The notes: generated by a model not told the origin, from the letters alone. Positions 15,809 to 24,564 are shown, numbered from the stretch's first letter. The stretch is 47,854 nt of DNA from an uncultured Ruminiclostridium sp. (GCA_944386545.1 CALXBK010000011.1:1-47854); one strand, 5' to 3'. Numbers and translations are program-made.

Positions 15809-17308
15809 TTATGTTTCAGCCTGTCTTGAAATACTCAGCAGTATTCCCGCTTCAACAAGCTGTGTTACAAGCGCTGTTCGCCCGTAGCTGAAAAACGGCA
15901 GGGATATACCGGTATTCGGGATGGCATTGCAGGCAACGCCTATGTTAAGCAGCGCCTGCAAGGTTATCTGAAGCGTTATTCCGAGTGCAACAAAGGAGCC
16001 GAATCTGTCCCTTGCTCTCATGGCTATGGTAAAGCCTCTCACGGCAAACATAACAAACAGAAGTATTATAACCATTCCGCCGAAGAAGCCGAGCTCCTCG
16101 CATATTATCGAAAAGACAAAGTCGTTCTGGCTTTCGGGCAGATAATAATATTTCTGCCGCGAGTTACCCAGCCCCAGTCCGAACCAGCCGCCTGAGCCTA
16201 TTGTTATAAGCGACTGTGCAGTCTGGTATGTAGTATCCCGTGCGTCCGAAAAGGGTTTTTGCCAGCTTTGTATTCTATCGTTCAGATACTCCCACGAGCC
16301 TGACGCCAAAAATATTGCTCCGCCCACCAGTGCAAGTGCGATAAATATAATGAAGCCGTATTTGTTACATCCGCCTACAAACATCATGGCGAGTATAATC
16401 ACCGCAAGTATTACAAGTGCGGACATATGTCTTTGCAAAAGGCAGAAGAAACAGCACACGCCGATAATGAGTATGTATTTCATAAATCCGCACACCATAG
16501 TACTACGCTTGTCATAATTACGCTGTAAAACGTATGCGGTCAGCAAAATTGCGCCCAGCTTCAGAAATTCCGACGGCTGAAAGCGCACTCCGAAAATAAC
16601 TAACCAGCGCTTTGCGTCGTTTACGGATTCGCCCATAAACACAACCAGTACCATAAGAAACAGGCAGAACAGGAAAAACAAATGCGTCATGTTTACGCCG
16701 TTTCCGTTTTCCTTGGGTACAAGCCTGCCCTTTACCCATGTTTTGCGTCTCAGCGGCATAATCAGCAAGTGATAATCAAGGCGGGAAATAAACAGCATAG
16801 AGGCAAATCCGATTATTGCCGCAACAAGCTGTCTGCTTGCATACGCAAAGCTGTCGCCCTCATCTTTAAGCGCATAGGCATAGCTTGCAGAGGACATCAT
16901 GATAACTCCCATAACAAGCAGTATTACAACCACCGTGAAAAGCGGCATATCAAATCTGCCTAATGAGCTCATACGAGTATAGGTTACTGTCGGCGCATCG
17001 GGGGCTTTACAGCTGTATATCAATCCGTCAATTATTCCGCCGGGAGTAACCGACCTTTTCCTTGCCGCTGTGTTGTCGGTTTTGTTTTCTTTTGCCGTCT
17101 GCTCAGTATTCTGAGAGGCTTTTGGGCTTTGGGACAGGCTGACTGTCATTCCCGATTCATTGCGGGGTTTATTAAAAACTATCGGCTCTATTTTAGGTCT
17201 TTCGGCTTTTTTGGCGTTATCCGCAATTTTGTTGCCGTGTCTGTCACGGACGTTTTCCTCGTAAAGAGCCTTTCTTTGCTCATAGCTGAGTCCCTTGCCT
17301 TGTGACAC
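15809..17308 (-). CDS. ftsW: Septal peptidoglycan polymerase FtsW (SEDS family; SpoVE-like)
   Basis: SEDS glycosyltransferases polymerise lipid II together with a class B PBP. The 499-residue protein starts with GTG at 17308 after GGGAGGGAG. The first ~125 residues are a hydrophilic, Lys/Asn/Thr-rich cytoplasmic extension; ten membrane helices follow. SEDS motifs include KRWLVIFGVRFQPSEFLKLG, GSGGWFGLGLGNSRQKYYYLPE and GISLPFFSYGRTALV. The extension is not part of typical FtsW (about 380-400 residues). The partner PBP is probably the SpoVD-like protein three genes upstream, so this could equally be called SpoVE. Confidence 0.9.
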   Translation of the reverse strand: MSQGKGLSYEQRKALYEENVRDRHGNKIADNAKKAERPKIEPIVFNKPRNESGMTVSLSQSPKASQNTEQTAKENKTDNTAARKRSVTPGGIIDGLIYSCKAPDAPTVTYTRMSSLGRFDMPLFTVVVILLVMGVIMMSSASYAYALKDEGDSFAYASRQLVAAIIGFASMLFISRLDYHLLIMPLRRKTWVKGRLVPKENGNGVNMTHLFFLFCLFLMVLVVFMGESVNDAKRWLVIFGVRFQPSEFLKLGAILLTAYVLQRNYDKRSTMVCGFMKYILIIGVCCFFCLLQRHMSALVILAVIILAMMFVGGCNKYGFIIFIALALVGGAIFLASGSWEYLNDRIQSWQKPFSDARDTTYQTAQSLITIGSGGWFGLGLGNSRQKYYYLPESQNDFVFSIICEELGFFGGMVIILLFVMFAVRGFTIAMRARDRFGSFVALGITLQITLQALLNIGVACNAIPNTGISLPFFSYGRTALVTQLVEAGILLSISRQAET

Positions 17309-17342
17309 CGTTCTCCCTCCCTTAAAAGTATATCAAAAAGAA

Positions 17343-18362
17343 TTACATCATTCCGTAATATGCAAACGCTATTGCCGCACAGCAGGCCGCAAGTTCAATA
17401 AGGGAGAACACCGCAACGATTTTTCCCTCTTTCCAGCCCCGTATTTCAAAGCTGTGGTGAATGGGCGTCATCTTGAAAAGACGCTTGCCGTGCGTGAGCT
17501 TGAAATATGTCATCTGAATAAGCACCGACAGCGCCTCCCAGATATATACCGCACAGCATATAACCATTATAAATTCGGTATTTGTGCCAATCCCGAGCGA
17601 AACGACAATTCCTCCGAGGAACATCGAGCCCGTATCCCCCATCATAACCTTGGCAGGATGTGCGTTCCAGATAAAATATCCCATACAGCCTGCTCCCACC
17701 GCCGCAGAAACTATGCTCATCTCCTGCATACCGAAAAGCGAGCAGATAACGAGATAGGCCGCACAGAAAACAATCGTAACGGAGGAGCAGAGCCCGTCAA
17801 CGCCGTCGGTTAGATTTACGGCGTTTACAAGATATATTATACCCAGTCCCATTATGATATAGTAGAAATACCACAAATCAAGCTGACCGAGGAAAGGAAA
17901 ATCAATTACGGTAGACGTATCTCCCGAAATAATCCTTGAAGTGAAATAAGCGGCTATTACCAGCACCTGCATAACTATTTTCTGCATGGGGGTAAGTCCC
18001 TCATTGCGCTTTTTCTTAACCTTGATAAAATCGTCAACAAAGCCGATAAAGCCGAACATCACCGCCATTATAACGGCAGATACGGAATTGAGCAAGCCTG
18101 CCGCACCTACCGTGTCGAGCTTGAGTGCGCCTGTCAGCCATAAAACAGTTATACCTGCGGCAAAGGCTATTACCGTGCCGCCTATAAACATAACTCCGCC
18201 CATTGTGGGAGTGCCGTTTTTGGATTTATGCCATGCAGGTCCTATATCAAGTATAGTCTGACCGAATTTAAGCCGTCTTAGCATGGGGATTACAAAAAAT
18301 CCCGAAAGAGCAGTTATCGCAAAGCTTATTACCGCCGCTATAATTGTAGCAGACAAATCCAT
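17343..18362 (-). CDS. mraY: Phospho-N-acetylmuramoyl-pentapeptide-transferase
   Basis: MraY transfers phospho-MurNAc-pentapeptide from UDP to undecaprenyl phosphate, giving lipid I. The 339-residue polytopic protein has the catalytic/metal motifs FVDDFIKVKKKRNEGLTPMQK, NLTDGVDGL and MGDTGSMFLGG, and the C-terminal TPIHHSFEIRGWKE. It starts 5 nt after the murE stop, with its SD (GGAGAGG) inside the murE 3' end. Elsewhere murF usually lies between murE and mraY; here it is absent. Confidence 0.95.
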   Translation of the reverse strand: MDLSATIIAAVISFAITALSGFFVIPMLRRLKFGQTILDIGPAWHKSKNGTPTMGGVMFIGGTVIAFAAGITVLWLTGALKLDTVGAAGLLNSVSAVIMAVMFGFIGFVDDFIKVKKKRNEGLTPMQKIVMQVLVIAAYFTSRIISGDTSTVIDFPFLGQLDLWYFYYIIMGLGIIYLVNAVNLTDGVDGLCSSVTIVFCAAYLVICSLFGMQEMSIVSAAVGAGCMGYFIWNAHPAKVMMGDTGSMFLGGIVVSLGIGTNTEFIMVICCAVYIWEALSVLIQMTYFKLTHGKRLFKMTPIHHSFEIRGWKEGKIVAVFSLIELAACCAAIAFAYYGMM

Positions 18363-18367
18363 TTTTT

Positions 18368-19819
18368 TCAGTTCCTCTCCTTCATTATTTCGTTTACGAT
18401 TTCCGCTTCACAAAACGGAATATATTCATCGCCTATAATCTGATATTTTTCCTGCCCCTTGCCCGCAAGCACAACCACATCGTCCTTTTTTGCACCGGCA
18501 AGAGCGTATTTTATCGCCTGTTTTCTGTCGGTAATCTTCACGCAGGGCTTTTTGCCGCTTGTACCCGAAAAAACCGCTTCAATTATATCGTCGGGATTTT
18601 CGTGGGCGGGATTATCCGAGGTTATAACGAGCATATCCGCAAGCTCCTCGACCGCTTTTCCCATCAGGGGGCGTTTTTCTCTGTCCCTGTCGCCCGCCGC
18701 GCCGAATACGCAAATTACTCTGCCCCTTGCCGCCTGCCTTACTGCACTGAGCATTTTGCTAAGTGCGTCGTCGGTATGGGCGTAATCCGTTATTACCGTA
18801 AAGTTGCCCTTATAGACAACCTTCATTCTGCCGTCAACGCCTTCAAGGGTTTCAAACGCCTTTACGCAGTCCGCCGTGTCAATTCCCGCCGCCGAGGCTA
18901 TCGCAACCGCACAAAGGGCATTCTGAACATTATAGATACCCGTCATGGGAATTTTCACCCTGAAGGCTTTCTTTTCCCTCTCTGCTGTCAGCATGAATTC
19001 TGCGCCGTCGGGCGCAAGCCTAATATATTCGGCATAATAATCCGCCTTGCTCTTTACGCTGTAGGTTATGCATTTTTCCGAAAATTCACCGCAAAGCATT
19101 TTGCCGTACTCATCGTCAATGTTTATGACAGCGTTTTCGCAAAGGGTAAACAGCCGCTTTTTCGCTTCATAATAATTTTCCATACTGCCGTGATAATCAA
19201 GGTGGTCTCTTGTGAGATTGGTAAAGCCTGCCGCCAAAAAGCTGTCACAGCCTATTCTGTACTGGTGCAGAGCTTGTGAGCTTGCCTCAGTTACGCAGTA
19301 TTCCGCGCCGTTTTTTACCATCTCGCAAAGCCAGGAGTAGAGTATTACGGCGTTGGGCGTAGTGGGCGTGCCGTGGAGAGAAGAGATTATATCTCCGCCG
19401 CACAGGTCGTTTCCCGCCGTTCCTATACAGCCGCATTTTTTACCCGCATAATTAATTATGTGCTTTACAAAGTGAGCCGTTGTCGTTTTGCCGTTTGTAC
19501 CCGTCACCGCAAGCATTTTGAGCTTTTGTGCCGGATTGCCGTAAAAGCGTGAAGCGAGTATACTCAGCATAAGGCGTGTGTTTTCGCAGATTATCTGCCT
19601 TTCACAGCCTGTGTCGCGAGACACGACAACCGCCGCCGCGCCTTTTTCAAGCATTTCCTTTGCCGCATTGTGACCGTCAAAGCGCGCGCCCTTAATACAT
19701 ACGAACACACTGCCCTTGCAAACACTGCGGGTATCGTCAGTAACTGAGGTTATTTCGGTATTTTCTATGCCGCAGTCCTTTGCTTCGGGGCATAATTCGT
19801 AAAGCGTCACCTTGTTCAC
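18368..19819 (-). CDS. murE: UDP-N-acetylmuramyl-tripeptide synthetase MurE
   Basis: MurE adds the third amino acid (meso-diaminopimelate or L-lysine) to UDP-MurNAc-L-Ala-D-Glu. The 483-residue protein has the P-loop GTNGKTT (107-113), the TPTTP substrate loop (151-155), NLTRDHLDYHG (201-211) and GAAGDRDREKRP. At the specificity motif it reads SDNPA (401-405): DAP enzymes have DNPR, while S. aureus lysine MurE has DNPA. The later motif is GKGQEKYQ (GKGHE in DAP enzymes). The start is GTG with a weak SD, 29 nt after spoVD. The substrate is therefore an open question. Confidence 0.92.
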   Translation of the reverse strand: MNKVTLYELCPEAKDCGIENTEITSVTDDTRSVCKGSVFVCIKGARFDGHNAAKEMLEKGAAAVVVSRDTGCERQIICENTRLMLSILASRFYGNPAQKLKMLAVTGTNGKTTTAHFVKHIINYAGKKCGCIGTAGNDLCGGDIISSLHGTPTTPNAVILYSWLCEMVKNGAEYCVTEASSQALHQYRIGCDSFLAAGFTNLTRDHLDYHGSMENYYEAKKRLFTLCENAVINIDDEYGKMLCGEFSEKCITYSVKSKADYYAEYIRLAPDGAEFMLTAEREKKAFRVKIPMTGIYNVQNALCAVAIASAAGIDTADCVKAFETLEGVDGRMKVVYKGNFTVITDYAHTDDALSKMLSAVRQAARGRVICVFGAAGDRDREKRPLMGKAVEELADMLVITSDNPAHENPDDIIEAVFSGTSGKKPCVKITDRKQAIKYALAGAKKDDVVVLAGKGQEKYQIIGDEYIPFCEAEIVNEIMKERN

Positions 19820-19848
19820 CCGGCTCTCTTTTTGTTATTCTACGGCTA

Positions 19849-22104
19849 TCAGCCTGTTTCGTCGTTTATCAGGAAGTTTACTTCAACAACGCTTCCTCTG
19901 TATACGGTAAGTCCCGCTTCAATGCTCTGTGTAACCGCCTTTGCTTCGCTTCCCGTTGCAGAACCCGTTACGCAGATATTCAGTCCCGCATCGGTGAGCG
20001 CCTTGTTCGCTTCTTCTACCGTCATTCCTATTACATTCGGTACTTTCGAGAAGCGGTAGTCCGACAGCGGTATATCTCCCATGTAAAGCAGTACCGTACC
20101 GCCGCTTGGCATTACAGTTCCGGATATAGGCACCTGACCTGTTACCACCGTACCGTCGGTGCTTCCGATTATCTCAGCCTTAAGTCCCGCCGCCGTGAGC
20201 ATACCCTCTGCTCTTATACTGTTGTAGCCCGCAACATACGGTACCGTTACATCCTGCTGTGCAAGCTCCTCTGCGGTGTATTCGGGGTATATATTGAGAT
20301 ATTCAAGCCCCTCCTTGAATACCGCCGATACAACGGGGGCGGCTATCGCGCTTCCGTAAATGTAGCCCGAGGTCGGCTCATCGCACACTACAAGCATTAC
20401 GTATTCGGGATCGTTTATCGGTACAACGGCGCAGAAGGTCGCCACATAGCGAAGCTCCTCGGTCTTGCCGCTGTTATAATCGTCTATCTTTTCGGAGGTT
20501 CCGCTCTTTCCGCCTATGCGGTAGCCGCTGATATAGGCGTTGCTTCCTCCGTTGAAGGTTACTACATCTTCAAGTATCTGACGCATTGTTGCGCTGGTTT
20601 CTTCGCTTATAACCTGCCTTTTTACTATTGTTTCGGCAGATTTAATAACATTTCCGTTGCTGTCGATTATCTTATCCACAACATAAGGAGTAAGCAGCTT
20701 TCCGCCGTTTACGACCGCTGCCGCAGCAGCAACCATCTGAATGGGAGTTACCTTGTTTGTCTGACCGAACGCAGAGCTTGAAAGCTCAACTATTCCCATT
20801 CTTTCAAGAGGGACGTAAAGCGACTGTGCCTCGCCCGGCAAATCTATACCTGTCTTTTCGGTAAAGCCGAACGCTTCAAAATACTTGCTGAACTTATCCT
20901 CGCCCAGAAGCTGGCCTATTGCGATAAACGCAGGGTTGCAGGAGCGTATCATCGCCTCGGTGAGAGTAGATGTGCCGTGTCCTCCCGAATTCCAGCACCT
21001 GATTTTCGTACCTGCGACATCGGCAACGCCCATACAAGTAAAGGTGCTGTCAAGAGATACTACCTCTTCTTCAAGTGCGGCGGCGCAGGTAAACATCTTG
21101 AATACAGAACCCGGTATGTACAGCTCGCTTACCGCCTTGTTCTGCCATTGCCTGCCCCATATCTCCTGCCTTTTCTCGTGTATTTCGTCCTCCGTCTTTC
21201 CATCGTCGGACATCTGCGCTAAAGTCAGCCGGTCCTTTTCAAAAAAGACGTATGACGGATCGTTGGGATCAAAGCCGGGATAGGTTGCCATTGCGACAAT
21301 CGCTCCGGTTTTTGCATTCATGATTATTCCCGTACTGCGGTTTTCAAGCTTGTGCTGTGAAACCGTCGTTTCAAGATTTTTTTCAAGATAATATTGGAGC
21401 GTTTCGTCAATGGTAAGCACAAGGCTGTTTCCGTCTATCGCTTCATAGCGGGCTTCATGCTCGTACGGCATTGCGTCGCCGTCAGCGTCGGTAACGGTTA
21501 TATATCTGCCGTCAACGCCCTTTAAATATTCGTTATAGTAGGCTTCTATTCCGTAGCCTTCCTCGTTTTCGTTGATAAAACCGATAACGCTTGAGGCAAG
21601 CGAGCCGTTAGGATAGCTTCTTACGCTGTTCTCTACCGCATAAATAGAGGTTTTCTTCAGATTGTTCTTAAGAATAAAGCTGTCAACCGCTTCAACCACA
21701 TCACGGTTTACTCGTTTTTTTGCAATGTAATATCCGTTGCTTGTATCCTCGCACGCCTTTGCAAGCGTTTCGTATTCCACATCAAGTATTTTCGACAGTC
21801 CCTTGCAGATAAATTCGCGGTTATCCTTTTCGTACAGCTCTATATAGCTCGGAGCAATTATTATATCCCACGCCGCCGTGCTTTGTGCAAGCACCTTATT
21901 ATTGCGGTCATATATTGTTCCTCGGTGAGCTTTTATCGTAAAACTGCTCTGCTGCTGCTCGTTCGCCATGCTCTGCATATCTCCGCTTTTTACTATACCC
22001 GCGTCAAAGAGCTTTACGCTGACATAGCCCGCAAACAAAAATGCTGAAAAGATTGTAACCCACACTATGCGGTTACGCATACTTTTTGTCGGCTTTATAC
22101 TCAT
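19849..22104 (-). CDS. spoVD: Class B penicillin-binding protein with PASTA domains (SpoVD/PBP2x type)
   Basis: A transpeptidase that crosslinks septal or cortex peptidoglycan in partnership with a SEDS polymerase. The 751-residue protein has one N-terminal membrane anchor (about 11-31), a PBP dimerisation domain starting HRGTIYDRNNKVLA (60-73), and the transpeptidase domain with S333-x-x-K336 (catalytic Ser), S388-C-N390 and K533-S-G-T536. Two PASTA domains (about 613-675 and 685-748) follow. The two PASTA repeats and position between ftsL and murE fit SpoVD or the vegetative PBP2x-like protein; these cannot be separated by sequence alone. Confidence 0.92.
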   Translation of the reverse strand: MSIKPTKSMRNRIVWVTIFSAFLFAGYVSVKLFDAGIVKSGDMQSMANEQQQSSFTIKAHRGTIYDRNNKVLAQSTAAWDIIIAPSYIELYEKDNREFICKGLSKILDVEYETLAKACEDTSNGYYIAKKRVNRDVVEAVDSFILKNNLKKTSIYAVENSVRSYPNGSLASSVIGFINENEEGYGIEAYYNEYLKGVDGRYITVTDADGDAMPYEHEARYEAIDGNSLVLTIDETLQYYLEKNLETTVSQHKLENRSTGIIMNAKTGAIVAMATYPGFDPNDPSYVFFEKDRLTLAQMSDDGKTEDEIHEKRQEIWGRQWQNKAVSELYIPGSVFKMFTCAAALEEEVVSLDSTFTCMGVADVAGTKIRCWNSGGHGTSTLTEAMIRSCNPAFIAIGQLLGEDKFSKYFEAFGFTEKTGIDLPGEAQSLYVPLERMGIVELSSSAFGQTNKVTPIQMVAAAAAVVNGGKLLTPYVVDKIIDSNGNVIKSAETIVKRQVISEETSATMRQILEDVVTFNGGSNAYISGYRIGGKSGTSEKIDDYNSGKTEELRYVATFCAVVPINDPEYVMLVVCDEPTSGYIYGSAIAAPVVSAVFKEGLEYLNIYPEYTAEELAQQDVTVPYVAGYNSIRAEGMLTAAGLKAEIIGSTDGTVVTGQVPISGTVMPSGGTVLLYMGDIPLSDYRFSKVPNVIGMTVEEANKALTDAGLNICVTGSATGSEAKAVTQSIEAGLTVYRGSVVEVNFLINDETG

Positions 22105-22140
22105 TATTGCTCCTTTTTATTAATAATTTTTCTTCATAAA

Positions 22141-22194
22141 ACAGCTTTGCCCTTTCCCATAACGGCGCTCATAAGCCGTCGGAAAAGGAGCTGT
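22141..22194 (-). other. Long imperfect stem-loop between ftsL and spoVD
   Basis: ACAGCT (22141-22146) pairs with AGCTGT (22189-22194), CCTTTCC with GGAAAAGG, and ACGGC with GCCGT near the loop. On the minus strand it is followed by TTTTATG and the spoVD SD. It is the only sizeable gap (about 130 nt) in the upstream half of the operon. It might act as an attenuator, a partial terminator or an mRNA processing site. Confidence 0.45.
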
Positions 22195-22236
22195 GCGGTG
22201 TGCCCTCGCCTGCTTGTTCATTTAGATTTATATGTC

Positions 22237-22731
22237 TTAAAAGCCCAAATATTCCATTATGTCCGTAAAGCGATTCTGTATACTTACAAATATGTTTTCT
22301 TCCTCTTGTTCAGCCGCTTCTGTCATGGTGCCGGTGTTCATTTCGACATATTTTTCCTGAGAGGCGTTTACCTTCTGCATGCCGAGCTCATTCTGTGCAT
22401 ACTGCTCAACATTGTCAAGCGAAACAGAGCCCTGAAGCTGTGCGTTAAGCGCGGTGTTTATGCTTTGCGCTTCCTGCAAAGCCTGCGTCTGGTTGCTTAT
22501 CCTTAAATTAAGCTCGCTGAGCATTGCCTTGCTGTACAGGAACATTGTAAACACGGCAAGGAATACAGCCGCTATCAGTATTATCACAACAGGCTTTCCG
22601 ACCTTCGCGGCAGAAACCGTAACCATTTTGAGTTCAGGCGCTTTTTGCTCCTTGGGCTGTTCCTTTCTGACGGAAGTATCAAAAAGGGACATATCGTAAG
22701 CTACGCTTGTTTTGTTATGAAGCGTTTGCAT
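22237..22731 (-). CDS. ftsL: Cell division protein FtsL-like
   Basis: A small bitopic septal protein: 164 residues with a hydrophilic N-terminus, one membrane helix (about 48-68, VVIILIAAVFLAVFTMFLYS), then a heptad-like coiled coil (about 70-105, LNLRISNQTQALQEAQSINT) and a conserved NELGMQKV-type segment. FtsL forms a complex with DivIB and DivIC to control FtsW-PBP. Sequence is poorly conserved, so the call rests on topology plus position between rsmH and the PBP gene. SD AAGGAGG is strong. The acidic C-terminal tail is an extension. Confidence 0.85.
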   Translation of the reverse strand: MQTLHNKTSVAYDMSLFDTSVRKEQPKEQKAPELKMVTVSAAKVGKPVVIILIAAVFLAVFTMFLYSKAMLSELNLRISNQTQALQEAQSINTALNAQLQGSVSLDNVEQYAQNELGMQKVNASQEKYVEMNTGTMTEAAEQEEENIFVSIQNRFTDIMEYLGF

Positions 22732-22744
22732 TTAACATTCCTCC

Positions 22745-23671
22745 TTAAAGCTTTTGGATAACCCTCAGCTTTGCGCTGCGTGAGCGGTTATTCTCCGAAA
22801 GCTCGTTTTCGTCTGCCGTTACCGGCTTTCTTGTTACAAGCTCGCCTGCGGGCTTTTTATGACACACACAGACGGGAAATTCCGGCGGGCAGATACAGCC
22901 CGTGCAGTACTCCTTAAACTTGTTCTTTACTATTCTGTCCTCAATTGAGTGAAAGGTTATCACCGCAAGCCTGCCGCCCTTTTTCAAAGCCGCAAAGCAG
23001 TCGTTAAGCCCTTTTTCAAGCTCGTCAAGCTCGCCGTTTACCTCTATTCTTATCGCTTGGAAGGTCTTTTTGCAGGGATTTTTCTCTCTGCGCACCTTCA
23101 GCGGTACGTTGCATTTTACTATTTCTGCAAGCTGTAAGGTCGTTTCTATCGGCTTTTCAGCTCTCGCCCTTGTTATCCCCGAAACAATTCCTCTTGCGAA
23201 GCGTTCCTCGCCGTACTCAAAAAGTATTTTTTCAAGTCTGTCGGCAGGATATTCATTGACTACATCGTAAGCGCTAAGTCCCGATTTGCTCATTCTCATG
23301 TCAAGCGGCGCGTCCTCGTGATAGGAAAAGCCTCTTTTTGCTGTATCAAGCTGATAGGAGGAAACTCCGAGATCCATCAGAACGCCGTCTACCGCTTCTA
23401 CCCCAAGCTCACAAAGGCTGTCCTTAAATGCGGAAAATTTACGGTTCAGCAGAATGTGCTTGTAGGGCTTCAGCTTTTCCTCTGCCGCCGCTACCGCATC
23501 GGGATCGCGGTCAAGGCCGATTAGCAAGCCGCCGTCAAGCCGCTTTGCTATTTCGAGGGAATGTCCCGCAAAGCCTGTCGTGCAGTCAACGTATGTTCCG
23601 TCCGGCTTTATGTCAAGCGCTTCAATTGTCTGTCTTAGTAGTACGGGTATGTGAATTTGTTTTTCAGCCAT
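22745..23671 (-). CDS. rsmH: 16S rRNA (cytosine1402-N4)-methyltransferase
   Basis: RsmH (MraW) methylates N4 of C1402 in the ribosomal P site region using SAM. The 308-residue protein has HIPVLLRQTIEAL near the N-terminus (family motif H-x-PVL), DCTTGFAGHSLEI as SAM motif I, GVLMDLGVSSYQLD, KTFQAIRIEVNGEL and VITFHSIEDRIVK. A Cys cluster CTGCICPPEFPVCVC follows, as in Firmicutes homologues. It sits directly after mraZ, the universal position. Confidence 0.95.
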   Translation of the reverse strand: MAEKQIHIPVLLRQTIEALDIKPDGTYVDCTTGFAGHSLEIAKRLDGGLLIGLDRDPDAVAAAEEKLKPYKHILLNRKFSAFKDSLCELGVEAVDGVLMDLGVSSYQLDTAKRGFSYHEDAPLDMRMSKSGLSAYDVVNEYPADRLEKILFEYGEERFARGIVSGITRARAEKPIETTLQLAEIVKCNVPLKVRREKNPCKKTFQAIRIEVNGELDELEKGLNDCFAALKKGGRLAVITFHSIEDRIVKNKFKEYCTGCICPPEFPVCVCHKKPAGELVTRKPVTADENELSENNRSRSAKLRVIQKL

Positions 23672-23685
23672 ATCGTACCCCCGTA

Positions 23686-24105
23686 TCAGATTGAAAGCGT
23701 TGCGGCAAGCGAAACAAGCTCGTCCATATCAATGTTGTCGTTAAATTCGTTGTACTTGGTCTTATCCCAGATTTCAGCCGAGCCTTCAAGTCCTACCACA
23801 AGAACGTCGCAGGAAAGATCTGCATATTCTCTGAGCGAAGGCGGAACGGACACTCTGCCCTGCTTGTCCACCGACACCTCGTAAGCCGAGCCGAACAGAA
23901 AACGCTTGATATTCTGCGTCTGTACCTGGGGCATTGCGTTGATTTTATCCACAAGCTGTTTCCAGCCCTCTTTTGAATATACCTTGATACAATTTGTACC
24001 GATGGTTTTGGCAAGGACAAAGTCTGCGCCCATTTCTTCCCTGAGCTTAAGCGGAATGTTCATTCTTCCCTTGGCGTCAAGGGTAGATTTGAAGGTTCCT
24101 GTCAT
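23686..24105 (-). CDS. mraZ: Transcriptional regulator MraZ
   Basis: MraZ is an AbrB/SpoVT-like DNA-binding protein that forms rings and represses its own dcw promoter. From ATG 24105 it has 139 residues: two repeats of the DxxxR core, DAKGRMNIP (8-16) and DKQGRVSVP. A frame extension 12 codons upstream is rejected because AAAGGAGG lies at 24112-24120, right before 24105. Its predicted target sites lie between the promoter and the gene (24163-24221). Confidence 0.93.
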   Translation of the reverse strand: MTGTFKSTLDAKGRMNIPLKLREEMGADFVLAKTIGTNCIKVYSKEGWKQLVDKINAMPQVQTQNIKRFLFGSAYEVSVDKQGRVSVPPSLREYADLSCDVLVVGLEGSAEIWDKTKYNEFNDNIDMDELVSLAATLSI

Positions 24106-24162
24106 GACTTGTCCTCCTTTCGGTAAAATTGCACCCGACACGGGTTAAGCCCTTATTTTTTA

Positions 24163-24221
24163 AAAAGTGAAACTTGTTGGGAAAATAAGTGGCTAAATCA
24201 CCTCAAAAGTGCCTAAAAGTG
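24163..24221 (-). promoter_or_regulatory. MraZ-box array (four helically phased repeats)
   Basis: Four copies of AAAAGTG or ATAAGTG on the plus strand start at 24163, 24185, 24205 and 24215, spaced by 22, 20 and 10 bp, so all face the same side of the helix. They lie at the expected transcription start and in the 5' leader of mraZ. Similar tandem boxes are the known MraZ operators (AAAGTG type in Mollicutes, TGGG type in E. coli). Confidence 0.7.
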
Positions 24222-24230
24222 TCTAATAAT

Positions 24231-24259
24231 ATTATAACCCTCACGTTTACAAAATGCAA
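24231..24259 (-). promoter_or_regulatory. dcw operon promoter upstream of mraZ
   Basis: Minus strand TTGCAT (24254-24259), 17-bp spacer, TATAAT (24231-24236). The predicted start (about 24224) places the first MraZ box at +1 to +10, a repression geometry. Confidence 0.75.
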
Positions 24260-24494
24260 GTGGTAATTTTATCATTTGAGCCGAAAAAATAGCTAAATAC
24301 GTAAAATCAATTTAGTGGATATTGCACAAAGTTTTCGGTCTTTTTCACCAAAAAGTTTAAGAATAATTATCATTTTACAAGATGTTGTTGTTTAGAGAAT
24401 TTTGATTTCTTTATTTTGTTTCAGAAGAAAATTCGGGAGCATTTTGCCGATATGACAAATTTCTGCTTTTTTGATATGATTTTGAGCAAAAAGA
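24260..24494. other. AT-rich intergenic stretch with no recognised gene
   Basis: This is the upstream side of the dcw promoter, reaching to the terminator of the acetyltransferase gene. It is AT-rich with short A and T runs. I see no open frame with an SD, no RNA gene and no repeat in it. Confidence 0.6.
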
Positions 24495-24522
24495 AACGGA
24501 ACAGTCAGATAACTGTTCCGTT
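24495..24522 (-). terminator. Terminator of the acetyltransferase gene
   Basis: AACGGAACAGT (24495-24505) pairs over 11 bp with ACTGTTCCGTT (24512-24522), 6-nt loop. On the minus strand a T-rich run (TTCTTTTTG) follows. It lies 43 nt after the stop codon at 24565. Confidence 0.85.
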
Positions 24523-24564
24523 ATTAAATTATTTAGTTGTATTCAAAAGATGGGAAATTTAAAC

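Noticed and set aside
19780..20781. 333-codon plus-strand frame opposite spoVD and the start of murE
   Set aside because: Composition is Arg/Tyr/Cys-rich and it mirrors the coding strand's third-position bias; SpoVD motifs on the minus strand are unambiguous.
24260..24494. Possible small RNA or riboswitch in the AT-rich gap upstream of mraZ
   Set aside because: No stable conserved-looking stem, terminator pairing or known riboswitch core could be seen.
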